The notes: a model not told the origin generated them from the sequence alone. DNA of 64,000 nucleotides from Gracilaria domingensis (GCA_022539475.1 VCMS01000251.1:35445-99444); one strand, 5' to 3'; positions 22,467-33,400 are shown, numbered from the stretch's first letter. A program made the numbers and translations.

Positions 22467-22608
22467 CACTGCACAGTGTGCGGTGCAGAACAGCGCTGTT
22501 CGGTATCGCACACTGTGCAGTGGTATGAAGCTACGTACAAACGTTTGTGCGCACTGCACAGTGTGCGGTGCCGAAGAGCGCTGTTCGGTACCACACACTG
22601 TGCAGTGA
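22467..22608. repeat. two tandem copies of a palindromic element
   Basis: Two approximately 56-base palindromes (outer word CACTGCACAGTGTGCGG, inner word GAACAGCGCTGTTC), at about 22467-22522 and 22549-22608. They are joined by a spacer containing ACGTACAAACGTTTGTGCG. The two copies differ at a few bases. Confidence 0.85.
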
Positions 22609-22619
22609 TAACTATATAC

Positions 22620-22835
22620 GTTATATGGCACAGCCATCTATGTCGAGGAGCACCTCGGCACCGATGGCTGTGCCATATAAGCCAACTGCCTTCTCAGGCT
22701 GAGCCCGAGAAGGCAGCAGCTGCTCCGGGGCTGCTGCTGCCATGCCTGCGCCTTGGAAGTGAGCACAATCCTGGGCTGTGCCCACGATTGCGCTCCGTGC
22801 AGCAGCCCCGGATATGGCTGTGCCATACAGCTGTG
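22620..22835. repeat. multi-hairpin repeat copy
   Basis: Best-preserved copy of the structured repeat. ATATGGCACAGCCATC pairs with GATGGCTGTGCCATAT. A CTTCTCAGGCTGAGCCCGAG hairpin follows, then GAGCACAATCCTGGGCTGTG against its partner, and finally GGATATGGCTGTGCCATAC. It matches 20235-20450 closely. Confidence 0.8.
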
Positions 22836-22842
22836 ACGCAGC

Positions 22843-22912
22843 CGTGCATGCTGCGGTTGCTGTACCTGCGTTGTACGCAGGTGCAGCAGCGGCAGCATGC
22901 ACGACTGCCTCA
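22843..22912. repeat. compound hairpin
   Basis: GTGCATGCTGC pairs with GCAGCATGCAC, and the inner GTACCTGCG pairs with CGCAGGT. It directly abuts the multi-hairpin repeat. Confidence 0.8.
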
Positions 22913-22932
22913 CAGCTCGGCACGCACGAGAC

Positions 22933-23003
22933 GGGGACTGTCAGAAAGCAGCATGCGACGTGCGCCGTCTGCGCAGGTCATATGCTGCTTTCTGACAGTC
23001 CCC
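22933..23003. repeat. 21-bp inverted repeat hairpin
   Basis: The arms GGGACTGTCAGAAAGCAGCAT and its exact complement are separated by about 27 bases. A perfect stem of miRNA-precursor or fold-back-terminus size. Confidence 0.85.
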
Positions 23004-23033
23004 CGCGCGCACAGGGGGCGCCTGTAGAATATC

Positions 23034-23190
23034 AAAATAATTGCGTGCGCTGACAGCGCGCGCAATATTTTTGAATTTGGCGTTCGTGCAGACACGTGAT
23101 TGTCGCGAATTTCAAAAAAATTGCGTGCGCTGCGGGCGCGCGCAATATTTTTGAAATTGGCGCGCGTGCAGACACGTGATGTCGCGCAAG
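23034..23190. repeat. two tandem copies of a 75-bp unit
   Basis: Each unit contains AATTGCGTGCGCTG, GCGCGCGCAATATTTTTGAA and CGTGCAGACACGTGAT. The copies are separated by about 76 bases and differ at a few positions. Each contains an internal dyad (TTGCGTGCGC / GCGCGCGCAA). Confidence 0.85.
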
Positions 23191-23268
23191 CTGTGGTGGA
23201 GTGCGTTCGAGAATTATGGGCGTAGTGACACGTGCGACGCAGCCTGTTCGTTATGTTCAACAGGCGAT

Positions 23269-23400
23269 ATGGTGACTCGCTATCTCCTCATTTACAACGC
23301 CCTCATGATCGTAGGCTGCTCTATCGTGCTTATTCGCCTCGTCCAGGCCCTCGTCACACGCTCGTCTGTGTACGACTATGCTCCCAAAGTGTTACGATAT
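23269..23400 (+). CDS. N-terminal part of 3-hydroxyacyl-CoA dehydratase (HACD/PAS2-like)
   Basis: From ATG 23269: MVTRYLLIYNALMIVG and then CSIVLIRLVQALV, which is the first membrane helix typical of PTPLA-family dehydratases (YLxxYN motif). It precedes by 1.1 kb, on the same strand, a frame with the remainder of the family. The frame runs on to 24099 in GC-rich, Pro/Arg-rich sequence that does not resemble the family. So the true exon probably ends near 23350-23415; AACG|GTACGC at about 23415 is a candidate donor. Confidence 0.55.
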
Positions 23401-23415
23401 GCTCCTCTTTACAAC

Positions 23416-24528
23416 GGTACGCTCTCTAAACTGAGCTTTACACTTGTGTTTATCTACGTCACCAACTGCACCTTCTTCGCGAAGCGCAAGCGCCGCATCG
23501 GTCGCTCCATGCCGCCGCTGCCTCTCCGAGAGCGTAATGGCAGGCCCCTCTTCCCCGTCGCGCCCCCAACCATGTGCGCGCCGCCGCCCGAGCTTACCAT
23601 CCCGTCCTGTGCAACCGCTGTCACTCCAAAATCCCCTTTCAGAGGCGATGAATACACGCGCATTTTGTTGCCCGTCTGCTTGCTCGATGCCGGCCTGTAT
23701 GGCGTTAAAATGCGACCACTGCAGCTTGGCGCGCTTGCGCCTGCGCTTGAGTTTGCGTTAGAGCTCTGTCGCCACGACCGTGAGCGCGTGCGTCGCGCGT
23801 TGCGACATGACGAACCTTGTCCACTCGAGCTGGGCGCCGAACACGCCTGTCCCGCAGATGCTGACGCTGAGCCACCCAGCTTTCGCGATGTGCCTTGTCT
23901 TCGACTGAGCCGAATCGTTACTGTCGTCATGTTGTTTGGCCAGCTATGCGTCTTCATCACGCACGTTGGGCTTGGTGACCTGTTTGAGCGCTTGCAATAC
24001 GCTATGCTGTTCAAACGACCGCTCCTTCGTCGACGGGGGTGCGTGCACTTTCGTCAAGGTTTTCCACTGCTCTTGCTATGCTCTCCACCGTGCTGGTGAA
24101 CAGAGCTTTGAGATGGTGCTGTAATAGCGAATGGAACGTGATTAAATGCCACCTGAAACAGCCGCGAGAGTGAGCGCCACACCTGGCTTGAAGACAGGCA
24201 GCTAATGTGAGCGCATTCGAACTGCATCAACGGAAACGCGCGATAACCACCCCTGTACGCGCACGAACATCGACACACACTTTATGCGCCACCACTCAGC
24301 GGAGCAATTTACGGACGCCGCCGCCACCGCCAAGCGAGCAGCAGAGAGCACGTCCAACTGACAAACAGAGCGTGGCAGTTGCCCGAAAAGGAAACGGCCC
24401 ACTTCCAAACAAATGTCAACAGCGCTGATACACCGACGCCAAGACAGGATGAGGACAAGTGAACGGACACAACAGCACTCCCCACACTGAAGTTACCGCT
24501 GAACCCTGGGTATTTTGTTGACCGCACT
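23416..24528. other. putative intron or insertion splitting the HACD gene
   Basis: GC-rich at first, then balanced. Long ORFs on both strands have no domain. It separates the N-terminal helix from the rest of the dehydratase; TAGGCAG at 24533-24539 is a possible acceptor. One kilobase is large compared with the 81-nt intron at 3410. Confidence 0.4.
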
Positions 24529-25115
24529 ATGAGTAGGCAGCAGACACTTCTCACGCACTTGGTGTACGAGGCTGTCGATCTCCCACTGAAGATTTGTCAA
24601 ACGGGTGCCCCTCTCGAGATCATTCACAGCCTCGCGCGTATAATTCGCGCTCCAGTCACGACTACCATGATGCGAGTTGCTTCTCGCCTTATGCTGGTCA
24701 GGGGTATAGCTAATCCTGTTGCGGAACTTCGATCCAATATTTCTTTCACCCTAATTGTGCTTGCATGGTCTCTCACGGAAATTCCGCGATACTTGTACTT
24801 CACTGTGTCGTCTTTTGCTTCACAGGTCCCCTTTTGGCTGATATTTCTAAGGTATTCAACATTCCCTTCCCCTTCACCCGCTTGGCGCGTCGAGCGAGTA
24901 GTTCACAATGTATGCTGCTTCCGTACATCCGCGACTCTAGACTGTTCTCATTTTCGCTACCAAATTACTACAACTTTGCCTTTGAAGACTACGTGTGCTG
25001 TACCATCCTTCTCTTCTTATACATACCAGGACTTCCCCACATGTGCTCCAACATGCTTCGACAACGCAAGAAGCATGTCGTCGCTCCTGCAGCCAAAAAT
25101 GTCAAGCGTAAATGA
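24529..25115 (+). CDS. 3-hydroxyacyl-CoA dehydratase (HACD/PAS2-like), main part, frameshifted
   Basis: ER membrane enzyme of very-long-chain fatty acid elongation that dehydrates 3-hydroxyacyl-CoA. The sequence reads VYEAVDLPLKICQTGAPLE, IIHSLARIIRAPVTT, MMRVASRLMLVRGI, LAWSLTEIPRYLY and FLRYSTF, all in family order. After a shift near 24860-24900 come PYIRDSRLF, LPNYYNFAFEDYV and PHMCSNMLRQRKK. The catalytic segment (YPxGxxxE, with active Tyr and Glu) falls exactly on the frameshifted zone and cannot be read in one frame. Several membrane helices are evident. It ends TGA 25113-25115. Confidence 0.72.
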
Positions 25116-25407
25116 GTCTTCAGCACCAACTCATGGCGCTCTTTTACAGCAACATTTTATACATACAGTTATCCTCAACATCACTATCTCTCGGTCAATT
25201 CGTCTCTTCATTCGGATTTGATGGTTGCATATGTTTCTGAATGTCATCTTCAATAAGTATAAATCAGATTGTCATTTGCGCCTTTGTCTGGCAATCCATG
25301 TGCACGACAGTACAACTGCAGATCCGGTTTCTTCAGCTTTCTTAGAGAATGGTCGTGGAACATGTTCATGTACACTGCGTCATCGCAGGCTTGCTTCGCT
25401 TCCTCCA
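25116..25407. other. no gene supported
   Basis: 3' region of the HACD gene facing the 3' end of a minus-strand gene. Confidence 0.4.
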
Positions 25408-25831
25408 TCACTGCCTTTTCTTTGCAGCTCGTTGGCGAGCCGCTTCTGCTTGCTCCGCAGCACGTTTGGCACTCTTCTTTCCGAAGCGTTCAGCCTTTCC
25501 ATCCCCATCAAAGTCGACTCACGCGTCAAGTTTTTTCAGTTCTTCCATGTGGGACTTAGCCCTACTTTGCGTTTCCGGTACTTTTGGGTTGAGCATGTCG
25601 TCCTGCGGCTGTTAAGTGTTCTCAATTCTGGCTGCGTTCTCAAGACCTGTGTAAAATCGTTGTAAATCTGGGTTCAGGAAGTTGTTGGGAGAGTAAGGCT
25701 CTAACTCTAACTGTTTGACCATCTTTCGGGCAACCACAACGGACACAGATTTGTCCATCACCACATCTAGTTCTTCCTCTTTTGGTTCTAGTTTCACCTC
25801 TTTTTTCAGTCTTTTAATCTCCTTCCGCCAT
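25408..25831 (-). CDS. unknown charged coiled-coil protein with internal stops
   Basis: From ATG 25831 (MAEGD, then a one-base shift) the frame reads KKEVKLEPKEEELDVVM, EPYSPNNFLNPDLQRFY and GLENAARIENT. It meets TAA 25612-25614 but continues in frame with QPQDDMLNPKVPETQSRA to TGA 25519-25521. After that, again in frame, it runs through VDFDGDGKAERFGKK to TGA 25408-25410. The composition suggests a nuclear basic/acidic helical protein. I do not recognise it. Two internal stops suggest decay or recoding. Confidence 0.45.
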
Positions 25832-26361
25832 GCAGTGTAGACGTCGTCTTTATGTGAAAAACGTGACTATATTGAGCGTCTACGTGAACATGTAAAGCCA
25901 ACCGACACTGCATTTCGTGCAGTGGCTTTGGGATGGAGTGTCAATGATTTGCTCACCATTGTTTATAATGATGATATGCTGATTCGTCTTCCAGGCGGGA
26001 GCGACCTTGCTCATGTTAGGAGTGTTCATGTCTTCGAGCGTGACAGCGTTTATGAGGCTACTGTTTTGCACACTGTTGATGTTATTATCCGAACTGATCC
26101 AGGCGCCGTTGTAGCGCCGATGCCCTGGAAAAACACTTAACCGAATCCGTTAACATTCGCCCGCCTAAAAAAGGAGCAGAACATATCCTGAATGCAGATA
26201 GTTCCGCAATTGCAGCGGAGCAGTCGAGCTATGAAGTGATTGAAACTGTATTCGTCGCAGAGAGTAGATTTGTGTTGGTAGCCATTTGGTGTCCTGGACC
26301 TCAGGCCACCACTGCTTATCAGACTTTAACATGCTTCAGAGTCGTCCTGAAGACGTCCTGA
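25830..26361 (+). CDS. unknown protein, two frameshifts
   Basis: Reads from ATG 25830, with a shift near 25853 into EKRDYIERLREHVKPTDTAF and RAVALGWSVNDLLTIVYNDD. A shift near 26130 (GGAAAAA run) leads into LEKHLTESVNIRPPKKGAEH and FVAESRFVLVAIWCPGP, ending TGA 26359-26361. About 175 residues, mixed alpha/beta by appearance, no known domain. Its ATG overlaps the start of the minus-strand gene in a shared CATG. Confidence 0.5.
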
Positions 26362-26382
26362 ACATTTCAGGTGTGCATTTAT

Positions 26383-26823
26383 TCACTCTATAATGGTAAT
26401 ATCGCGATTGGAAGCTTCTGCATTCTTCTCGTTCTCCCGTTTGTCCTTCTCTTCCTTTCGGAGCCGACGCTCCATACGTTTTTGGTTTCTCTTCTTGCGC
26501 CTTTCATACTCTTTTTCCGACATGTCTCCTGGCCGAGAGCGCTTCTTTCGGTTGACATAATCAAGCCATTGCTTCATATCCTTTGTCTCAATCGGTTTGC
26601 GGCATTGGGGACAGCAGTTGCTTGTAGGATAGTTTACCTCAAGCTCTTCCCTTCTGTTTCTTCCCCGGACCATGCGATATCTTGGTGAACGTGATTGGCC
26701 TTTTTTGGGAAACATCGGCTGAATGCAGTTGAAATGGAATACATGAAGGCAGTTTAGCTGAACGACATTCCCTTCTAACGTGTCAAGGCAAATGCAGCAT
26801 TCCTCAGGATGACCGATATGCAT
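26383..26823 (-). CDS. RING-H2 finger protein
   Basis: A 146-residue probable E3 ubiquitin ligase. From ATG 26823 comes a RING-H2: CCICLD, then CLHVFHFNC, then CCPQC, with an unusual insertion of about 35 residues between the second and last metal pairs. The C-terminal third is very basic and helical (RRKKRNQKRMERRLRKEE), probably nuclear or RNA-binding. It ends TGA 26383-26385, 22 bp from the convergent TGA of the plus-strand gene. The ORF stays open 31 codons upstream, but ATG 26823 immediately precedes the domain. Confidence 0.75.
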   Translation of the reverse strand: MHIGHPEECCICLDTLEGNVVQLNCLHVFHFNCIQPMFPKKGQSRSPRYRMVRGRNRREELEVNYPTSNCCPQCRKPIETKDMKQWLDYVNRKKRSRPGDMSEKEYERRKKRNQKRMERRLRKEEKDKRENEKNAEASNRDITIIE

Positions 26824-26847
26824 GATTCTTGAAGGAAGCGTGAGATA

Positions 26848-27130
26848 ATGGTGATGGATGTAGCAAAGAGGGAAAAAGATTATCGAGATATCAATCAGTG
26901 GATGGGTAGAGTACAATCGGTATTTGGCAGTACAGGAAGAAGAAAATATTCGGGAGATGTGGGAGACACTAAAGGGGCTGGCGCGATTTCTGTGTCGCGA
27001 TGGAGTAGCGTCCTATTTCTTAGTCAGCATTTCAGAAGCACTTCGAAGTATCCTCTTCGTGATATTCACTACCCGGGTGTGTCACGAACGCGAGGGCTTT
27101 CAGACGCAGCTTTTGAGTACAAACACGTGA
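26848..27130 (+). CDS. hypothetical small helical protein, one frameshift
   Basis: MVMDVAKREKDYRDINQWMG joins, after a shift near 26910, to EYNRYLAVQEEENIREMWET and LVSISEALRSILFVIFTT, ending TGA near 27130. About 94 residues, divergent from the RING gene with about 25 bp between start codons. No family recognised. Confidence 0.4.
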
Positions 27131-27726
27131 CGCGTAAGAGGTATGTAAGTGGGTTCAGGTGTGACGCAGAACCCACGAGTTTGGCCCCTTTTGGAGGGGA
27201 GGGACAAATCGGCCAGGACGTCGCGGTGAGGGGGGTACAGATTTAAGGGAATGGTGGCACCAAACTTAAAATACGCGACTAGCATGACCACGTAAGATCC
27301 ACAATCATCGTCAGCTTCGCTGACCGTTGGTTAGTGCCCGAATTTCTTGTACGAATGACACTACTGACGGGAATCTGCCATCACGCTCAGCTACACAAGC
27401 GTCGATACTTTGAGCGCATGTGTAGCTCAGCTCATTACTACTTACGTCCAACAACTCAAACGCGTGGCATCAAAGCGCTGCCAACTTTTCGTACACATCT
27501 CTTGATCATTTTATTGTCTTCGTTAGACTTATGCCATGCTTTAACCAGGCGAAGACAAAACCATTTCAAAACGCAAACACCGATGACATTCTTCCGGTCC
27601 TGTCGGCCATAATACCCGTCTTCTATCGCCCACGAGCTCCAATGTAACCGCAAACGGTCCTCTTTACAAAAGAGGTTTTTGTGCCACCAATCGCTGCACT
27701 TGCTCTTCTCGTAGATTGTCGGTATC
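27131..27726. other. no gene supported
   Basis: Intergenic. A minus-strand ORF at 27456-27728 has Trp/Cys-rich sequence with no domain and ends against the VPS39-like start. I do not call it. Confidence 0.4.
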
Positions 27727-30444
27727 ATGCCACAATTTTGGCGGGTGCCTAAACAAAACTACCGAAACCTTGACACCGTTTCCGAGCTCAGCTCAGAAAC
27801 TTCAGCTGTGGCAGCAACAGGTAACGAACGAAACGCCGTCTACTAACAAGACGCAAAAAGTTAGCTTGCTTTCAAGCACGACATCTACTTCTTCTTTGCT
27901 GCCGAGCTTCTCGTCGTTAGTCACCGCTTCCTTCCACGCTCGAAACGGTGGGGTCGAAACGTCACATTCGAACACTAATTCACGTCAACAAGGATCTTAG
28001 CTTACGGGGCACATTTGCCGGGACTTTTGTTTTCACAGTGCGTACTCACTGCGTACTCACTGCGTACGCATTGCGTAGTATCCTCTGTTGGCCTTCGGTT
28101 CCGTTATGGTGTGGGAAGAAGTTGTCGCAACGCAACGTGCTGGATAGTGTTGGCGAATGCTTGGTCAAAACCCATAAAGATATCAGCTGTGGCGCAAGGC
28201 TCCTTTGCCTGTCAATGAAGAGGGCTCCGAGTGCTCCTTACGATACAGCCATGTGCATGCAGTCTCGAGGACGATTCGTATAAAAGGAATGCTCAGCTTG
28301 ATCATTGTGGACAACATTCCCTTCGCCGCAGTGACTCACATTTCAAATATTTCAACAATGACTACTTTTAAGTCGATGCCGTCGACTTCTCAATGTTGAC
28401 TCTCGAAGGGCACGTGTTTTGTGCGCGACGACGGTCCCGGATACTGGATGCATCATTGCTGCTGCAGATGACCCCCAGCTCGTGTGTGGCGAGAAGCAAC
28501 GAATTACTACGGAAGCTTACGCGCGGGAGATTGCTTGCATGCAATATGCGACCTTTGCAACCAACTCCCTTCTAGAGCAAAAAGCTGTTGTACTGGCTCT
28601 TATAAATGGCATAGGTTGCCTCTGCATTCATTCCCAAACGTTGAAAAGCTAGACGGCGAGCTTCCCGACGAGTTGCAAGCGATATGCAATGCAGTATATA
28701 TGTTCTCGGTTGCCACTCTTGGGTCGGATCTTGTTGCGGAATCGTTTCGCGTAGCCTTTGCGAAAGGGGCGACTGTTGTTCAGCCTGATAGCGATCCAGT
28801 TCGCGAAAAGGTCACGGTGTTGGGCGACTATGTACCCCCAGAACGGATTGCTTCAGTTGCGTTCTCTGAGATGACCATTGTCCTGTATCTACCTCCTCAG
28901 TTCATCATTTGTTAAGAATATCCACAGGTGGAGTCTTGGCGGTTGCGGCAACTGTGAAACGTTCCGAGAATCAAAAGCGACAATACTCTGCAGCAGATGG
29001 TGGCGTTGCGGTGCTGTCTTTGATAGGGGTGCTTTTCTAGAGGCGACATTTATCTGCAGTAGGCAAGTCGCTTGTAGCGTTTGCCCTTTCTGAGAACAGA
29101 TGGTACTCAGAGTTGATGAGGAACTGGTTACATACTCTTCTTTTGGCGAGAAACTGGAAGAATTAGAGACCGTCTTCAAGAGCAGGGGCGGCATGGACAT
29201 TTCTGATTCAATTGTTTCTTTGAGCACTACAGAGGAAACCTCATCTCAACAGGCTCGAGGAAAAGAGAGGAGCAATTCTGTGTCTCCGCTCGCATCCGTT
29301 GCGACGGGAATAACTAATCGAACGGTTCTAGATGGAGCCCTAGCAAACAGAGCAGAGAGGCCTCCACAAAGCACGATATTCTCGTCACCCTTTGTTCTAT
29401 CTATATCTGCGAATAACGAAGTCATGGCCTTCGCATCAAACGGTTCGATTCAAGGAGTCATGGAGCAAATAGGACTCTTTGGAGACAATGATGAAGAGCC
29501 TCAAGTGAAACATGAGCAGGAGGCAAGGCTTTTCATCTGTCAATACGGTCGAAATCTTGCAATTCTGTTTGGGCCAAGCGGTTGAATCGCGGCCTTGGAG
29601 CTCGTCGATGATCTTGAAACCTAATTGAAGAGAAGGAGGCTGCGAATGAGTTGCGCTTAGCATTTTCTCTCGTTTCTGCTGAGCAAGTGGATCGCATGCT
29701 GAGTTTACGTCGACTTCTGGCTGTCGAATCTAGAAATCAAGACTGACACGATGCAGGGATCTATCATATGCAGAACATTGAATACTGCCATTAAACGCGA
29801 AGGAAACGACCTTGAACTCATATCAGAAGCAGTAGAGTTACATGGAGATTCTGAAAGTTCCTGGCAGGCAGACGACGAAATAGAAACGATGTGGGCTGAC
29901 TTCTTGCTTAGGTTGCGCCAGCAGATTATGCGCCTGAGCAAACGTCGATGTTTTGGACACTTTGTGCCGCGCAGATGCGTCTGTTTCCAGCGTCAGGTCT
30001 TTGCTACAGTCTAAGCATGGAATTCCGATTTTGGTAGGTGAGGGCTTGATAACCGCAAGGGAATCCATGCTACGTCAAGAAGAACAAATTGATGCTCTTT
30101 TCGCGTTTTATACCTCACAGCTGGTTCATGAGAAAGCCCTTACGCTACTGGAAAACTTTGATGTGCCTATGATTCAGAAACTCGTCCAACAAGTAAAAGA
30201 TTCGGATGATCTTCTCGGTAGAACCTTTGAGGTACTTGTTGGAGAAGCAGATGTTCTACTTGAAGAGGTCGTTGACGAAGTTTGCAAGCTAGTCGTAGGT
30301 GGTTCTGGGGATAGCATCACCGAAGCTGACACAAGCGATTTTGAACACACGGAAAAGTTCTCAGGTGATGTGATTGCGCTGGCGCTTCTTCCTGGGATGG
30401 CAAGAGCAAACTCTATATCAAGATCCTATGCTAGGTGTCCCTAA
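27727..30444 (+). CDS. VPS39/TGFBRAP1-like CNH and clathrin-repeat protein, frameshifted and truncated
   Basis: Likely HOPS/CORVET-type tethering subunit acting at late endosomes or the vacuole. Beta-propeller (CNH) pieces appear in several frames: CIIAAADDPQLVC, YVPPERIASVAFSEM, and STIFSSPFVLSISANNE. Helical repeats follow: LIEEKEAANELRLAFSL, AVELHGDSESSWQADD, MLRQEEQIDALFAFY and then HEKALTLLENFD, the last matching the VPS39 segment KGLHEKALQVL. At least five frame changes and a TGA at 29744-29746 interrupt it. The normal C-terminus is missing because retroelement sequence starts at about 30430. Probably a pseudogene, or badly affected by assembly error. Confidence 0.6.
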
Positions 30445-33400
30445 ATGGCTCCCAGCTTCCCAGAACACATGGTACTGAATGACTCCAAGGTTCAAGGATC
30501 CGAGCTCTAAGCTCCTTCCCTTCAAGGCCTATATTCACCTCCGTTTTCCAATTTGTAACTGGGTAGAGCTGCAGTTTCTGGTCTTCTCGCTCCGCTAGTC
30601 GGAGCACCATATGGTCTGTGTGCGGTGAATTGTCATTTTCTCCCCCCTCCTTAGCGTCCACGACCTCGTGAGACCATTGTGGTGTGATCGTAAAGATCGT
30701 ACGAGGAGCCACTAGGGCCGGACCAACTTACGGTGTGCTTGGGCAACTTGACCGTGCGGTAGCTAAAATTAATGAGGTAGACCTCAAAAGGTTTCGTCGG
30801 TATACTATCGACTATACTATTTACGATTAGGTTTATGTGTCCTTCAGCCGAACGTGAATGGCTCTGAATAGATAACAGACCGGGTTGTTGGCATGTCACC
30901 TTCACTACCAAGTGGTTCATAGGCGGTATAGTCACCGACTCTGCTAGTCGTACCTTGTTGGAGAGTGTCTTTTCCGGAACCGGTTGGTTTCTAATGCCCT
31001 TCTCCATCGGAGAGGTACCCTTGTGGTTACCAACAATGGCGATACGGGGACCATTATAAAACAGTTCCGTCTTGGGGCGTAGAAAATTGCCCTGATGTGC
31101 TGATCTTTAAAAGTTGTCCCCAGGATACAGTCTGTTGCCAATTGCTTAACGACTGTGAAGCGAACTCGGACCTTCATGGTCTTGATCAATATCATTAGAG
31201 TAAGCGCTCCCATGACGGTTGGTGGTCTATTGTTGGCGTCAACCAGTGGGTTAGCTAGTGTACACGGCTGAAGCTTATTAAGTTGAAGATTAGTTAGTAG
31301 TTCGGCATTCACCAGACTAGGCCCTGCCTCTGTGTCCAGAATAGTGACGCATGGTACGAAGTGTTTAGAAAGAATCCCGAGGGTGGTGCTCACTTTATAG
31401 TTACTATGCTTGAGGAAGCATATTGGTTCGCCGTCGTCCGTGGCGCTTTTCTCACCTGTAACCAATGACTAATCGTCCATACTTGCACCACTTGGTTCTG
31501 GAAGGCCTTCCAGATTTGGACAGTTGAGTAAGACCTCTTTCCTAACTTTTCGGCGCTTTTCGCCTGTGGGGCGGGATCCATTTGGTTCTGGTCCGCAATT
31601 AATTGTACCTGCTGAGGTGTCGAGCTCTTGGGCGCGCATTTGCGTACTCCGGGCCAGCGCTTTGCGCCGTGGGCCGAAATACATCTTGGTGGTTTTACTA
31701 GCGAGCGTTAAGGACCGCAGCTCTGTTCTGCGGAGCCACAATCGTGCAAGCCGATGCCAAGTTTTGAGGTGACATGCAGAACCAACGGAGGAGATTGCTC
31801 GTTTTGGGGTCCTTCATCGCAAGCGACGGGGTGCGCAGTGAGAGACGTAATCCAGTAGGTGCTGCGCCATGTTGCTGTGCGGATCTAATTACCTTTCCTC
31901 CATACTGCTTGAACGGCACCGCGAGGAAGGAACTGACAGGAGCAGATACCTGTGATGGTGGAGTTGATGTCGGCCTCGAGGGTGACTCGAGGGTGACTCG
32001 CTGGATACCGAGCTGGGCCACGAGGTATCGCCCTGTGAGCGAGCTGTGAGCTGAGTGTTTACCAGGTCGATGGGTTGCCCATGAGAGGCATACTGCGTGG
32101 AGGGCTCATCCGTAGTGTTTTTCTCCTCCTCCACATCGAACAATTACAGTCTGGTTTTTCTTTCTCCTTATCCTTCGATGCTTTGCCAAGTGGTGCGGGG
32201 TCTCTTCGGGATCCGACGAACGGTACCGCCTAGTCCCTGTGCATGGCCGGCTAGAGCGCTGTAGTCAACTAAGTGGTTAGGAGCTAAGTAGTTGCGGAGC
32301 TGTTATCGGATAGACTTCGCTACAATATCGGTATACATAGATTTCAACCTTTTGGTCATAAAGACACTCCCACAGCGGGCGGCTAGCGCCCATAGGGAGC
32401 TAGCAAACTCCAATTCGGTTTGCACAGCACGTTGCTGATACGCGAAAACTTCCGCGTACGTCTCCTGGATCACCTCATTGGTAGCATAGGTTTCCAGTGG
32501 GAAGTTAAACACTTGTGGGTACCTACGTACGTTGTACACATTTCCGTTGGTCTTCTTCCACCGCCATGGTGTTACCCTGGAGGCCGCCGTGGAGCAGAGC
32601 TCCTGCCTGAACGGTTAGGTATAATTGAAGCAACCTCATGGCCGCTGCCTCTGAAAACCCATTTTAGTCACACGCGATCTTGAACCTCTGAAGGAAATCA
32701 ATGACCGCGATGGGATCATCCCCGCTGAAGCGAGTTTCACCCATCTGGAAACGAAGCTTCTTATGATGCTTCGTTATCTTCTGAGCTACATCTTTGGTAT
32801 ACTCAGCCGGTGTGTTCTCCAACCTGCAGGTACGATAGTCGTCCGCTTTGGTGAATAAACCATTGAGCGGCGTTCGTACCTCTAGGTCAGTTTCCTAGTC
32901 GGAAGTTGAGTCCGAATCATTATAACTTTTGGTCTTACTCTTGCGGGAGCTCTTCTCTTTCTTGAGGCAAGACTCCATCTCTTGCGTCTAGAACCTTTAC
33001 GGTCGTCGTCTCTAGATGAATCCAAATCGGTCTCTGAGGACAAAGAGTCCGAGTCTCACCGTCGACTCTTTCTCTTTCCCATTTGGTCTTCTTCTTCTCA
33101 CCATTTGGTTTACGTCGACGCTCTTCTTCTGCGCTCGATGAGTGTCCATCAGGGACTCCACCATCTGGTCCTGACGGAGCTAAACTAGTGGGTTGGGGGA
33201 GATATACATACCTCGGGCTCTCCATGCCGGGAGACTCTTCCCCTTTCCCCATGCGGTCAATAAGTCCTTCACCAATTGGTTGCGTAGGAAGGTTAGGGTG
33301 GAGATTGTCTCCAGAATCTCGGTTTTTCATCTTTCCTTTGGGTGGGCGCTCCTTCCGAATGAGGTCCTCCGTGTTATCCAAGACCGGATAGGACACTGAA

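Noticed and set aside
20180-23190. CRISPR-like array
   Set aside because: Repeats are few, palindromic and unevenly spaced with no unique spacers of constant length, and the window is eukaryotic.
27456-27728. 90-residue minus-strand ORF upstream of the VPS39-like gene
   Set aside because: Trp/Cys-rich with no recognisable motif. It abuts the start of the better-supported plus-strand gene.
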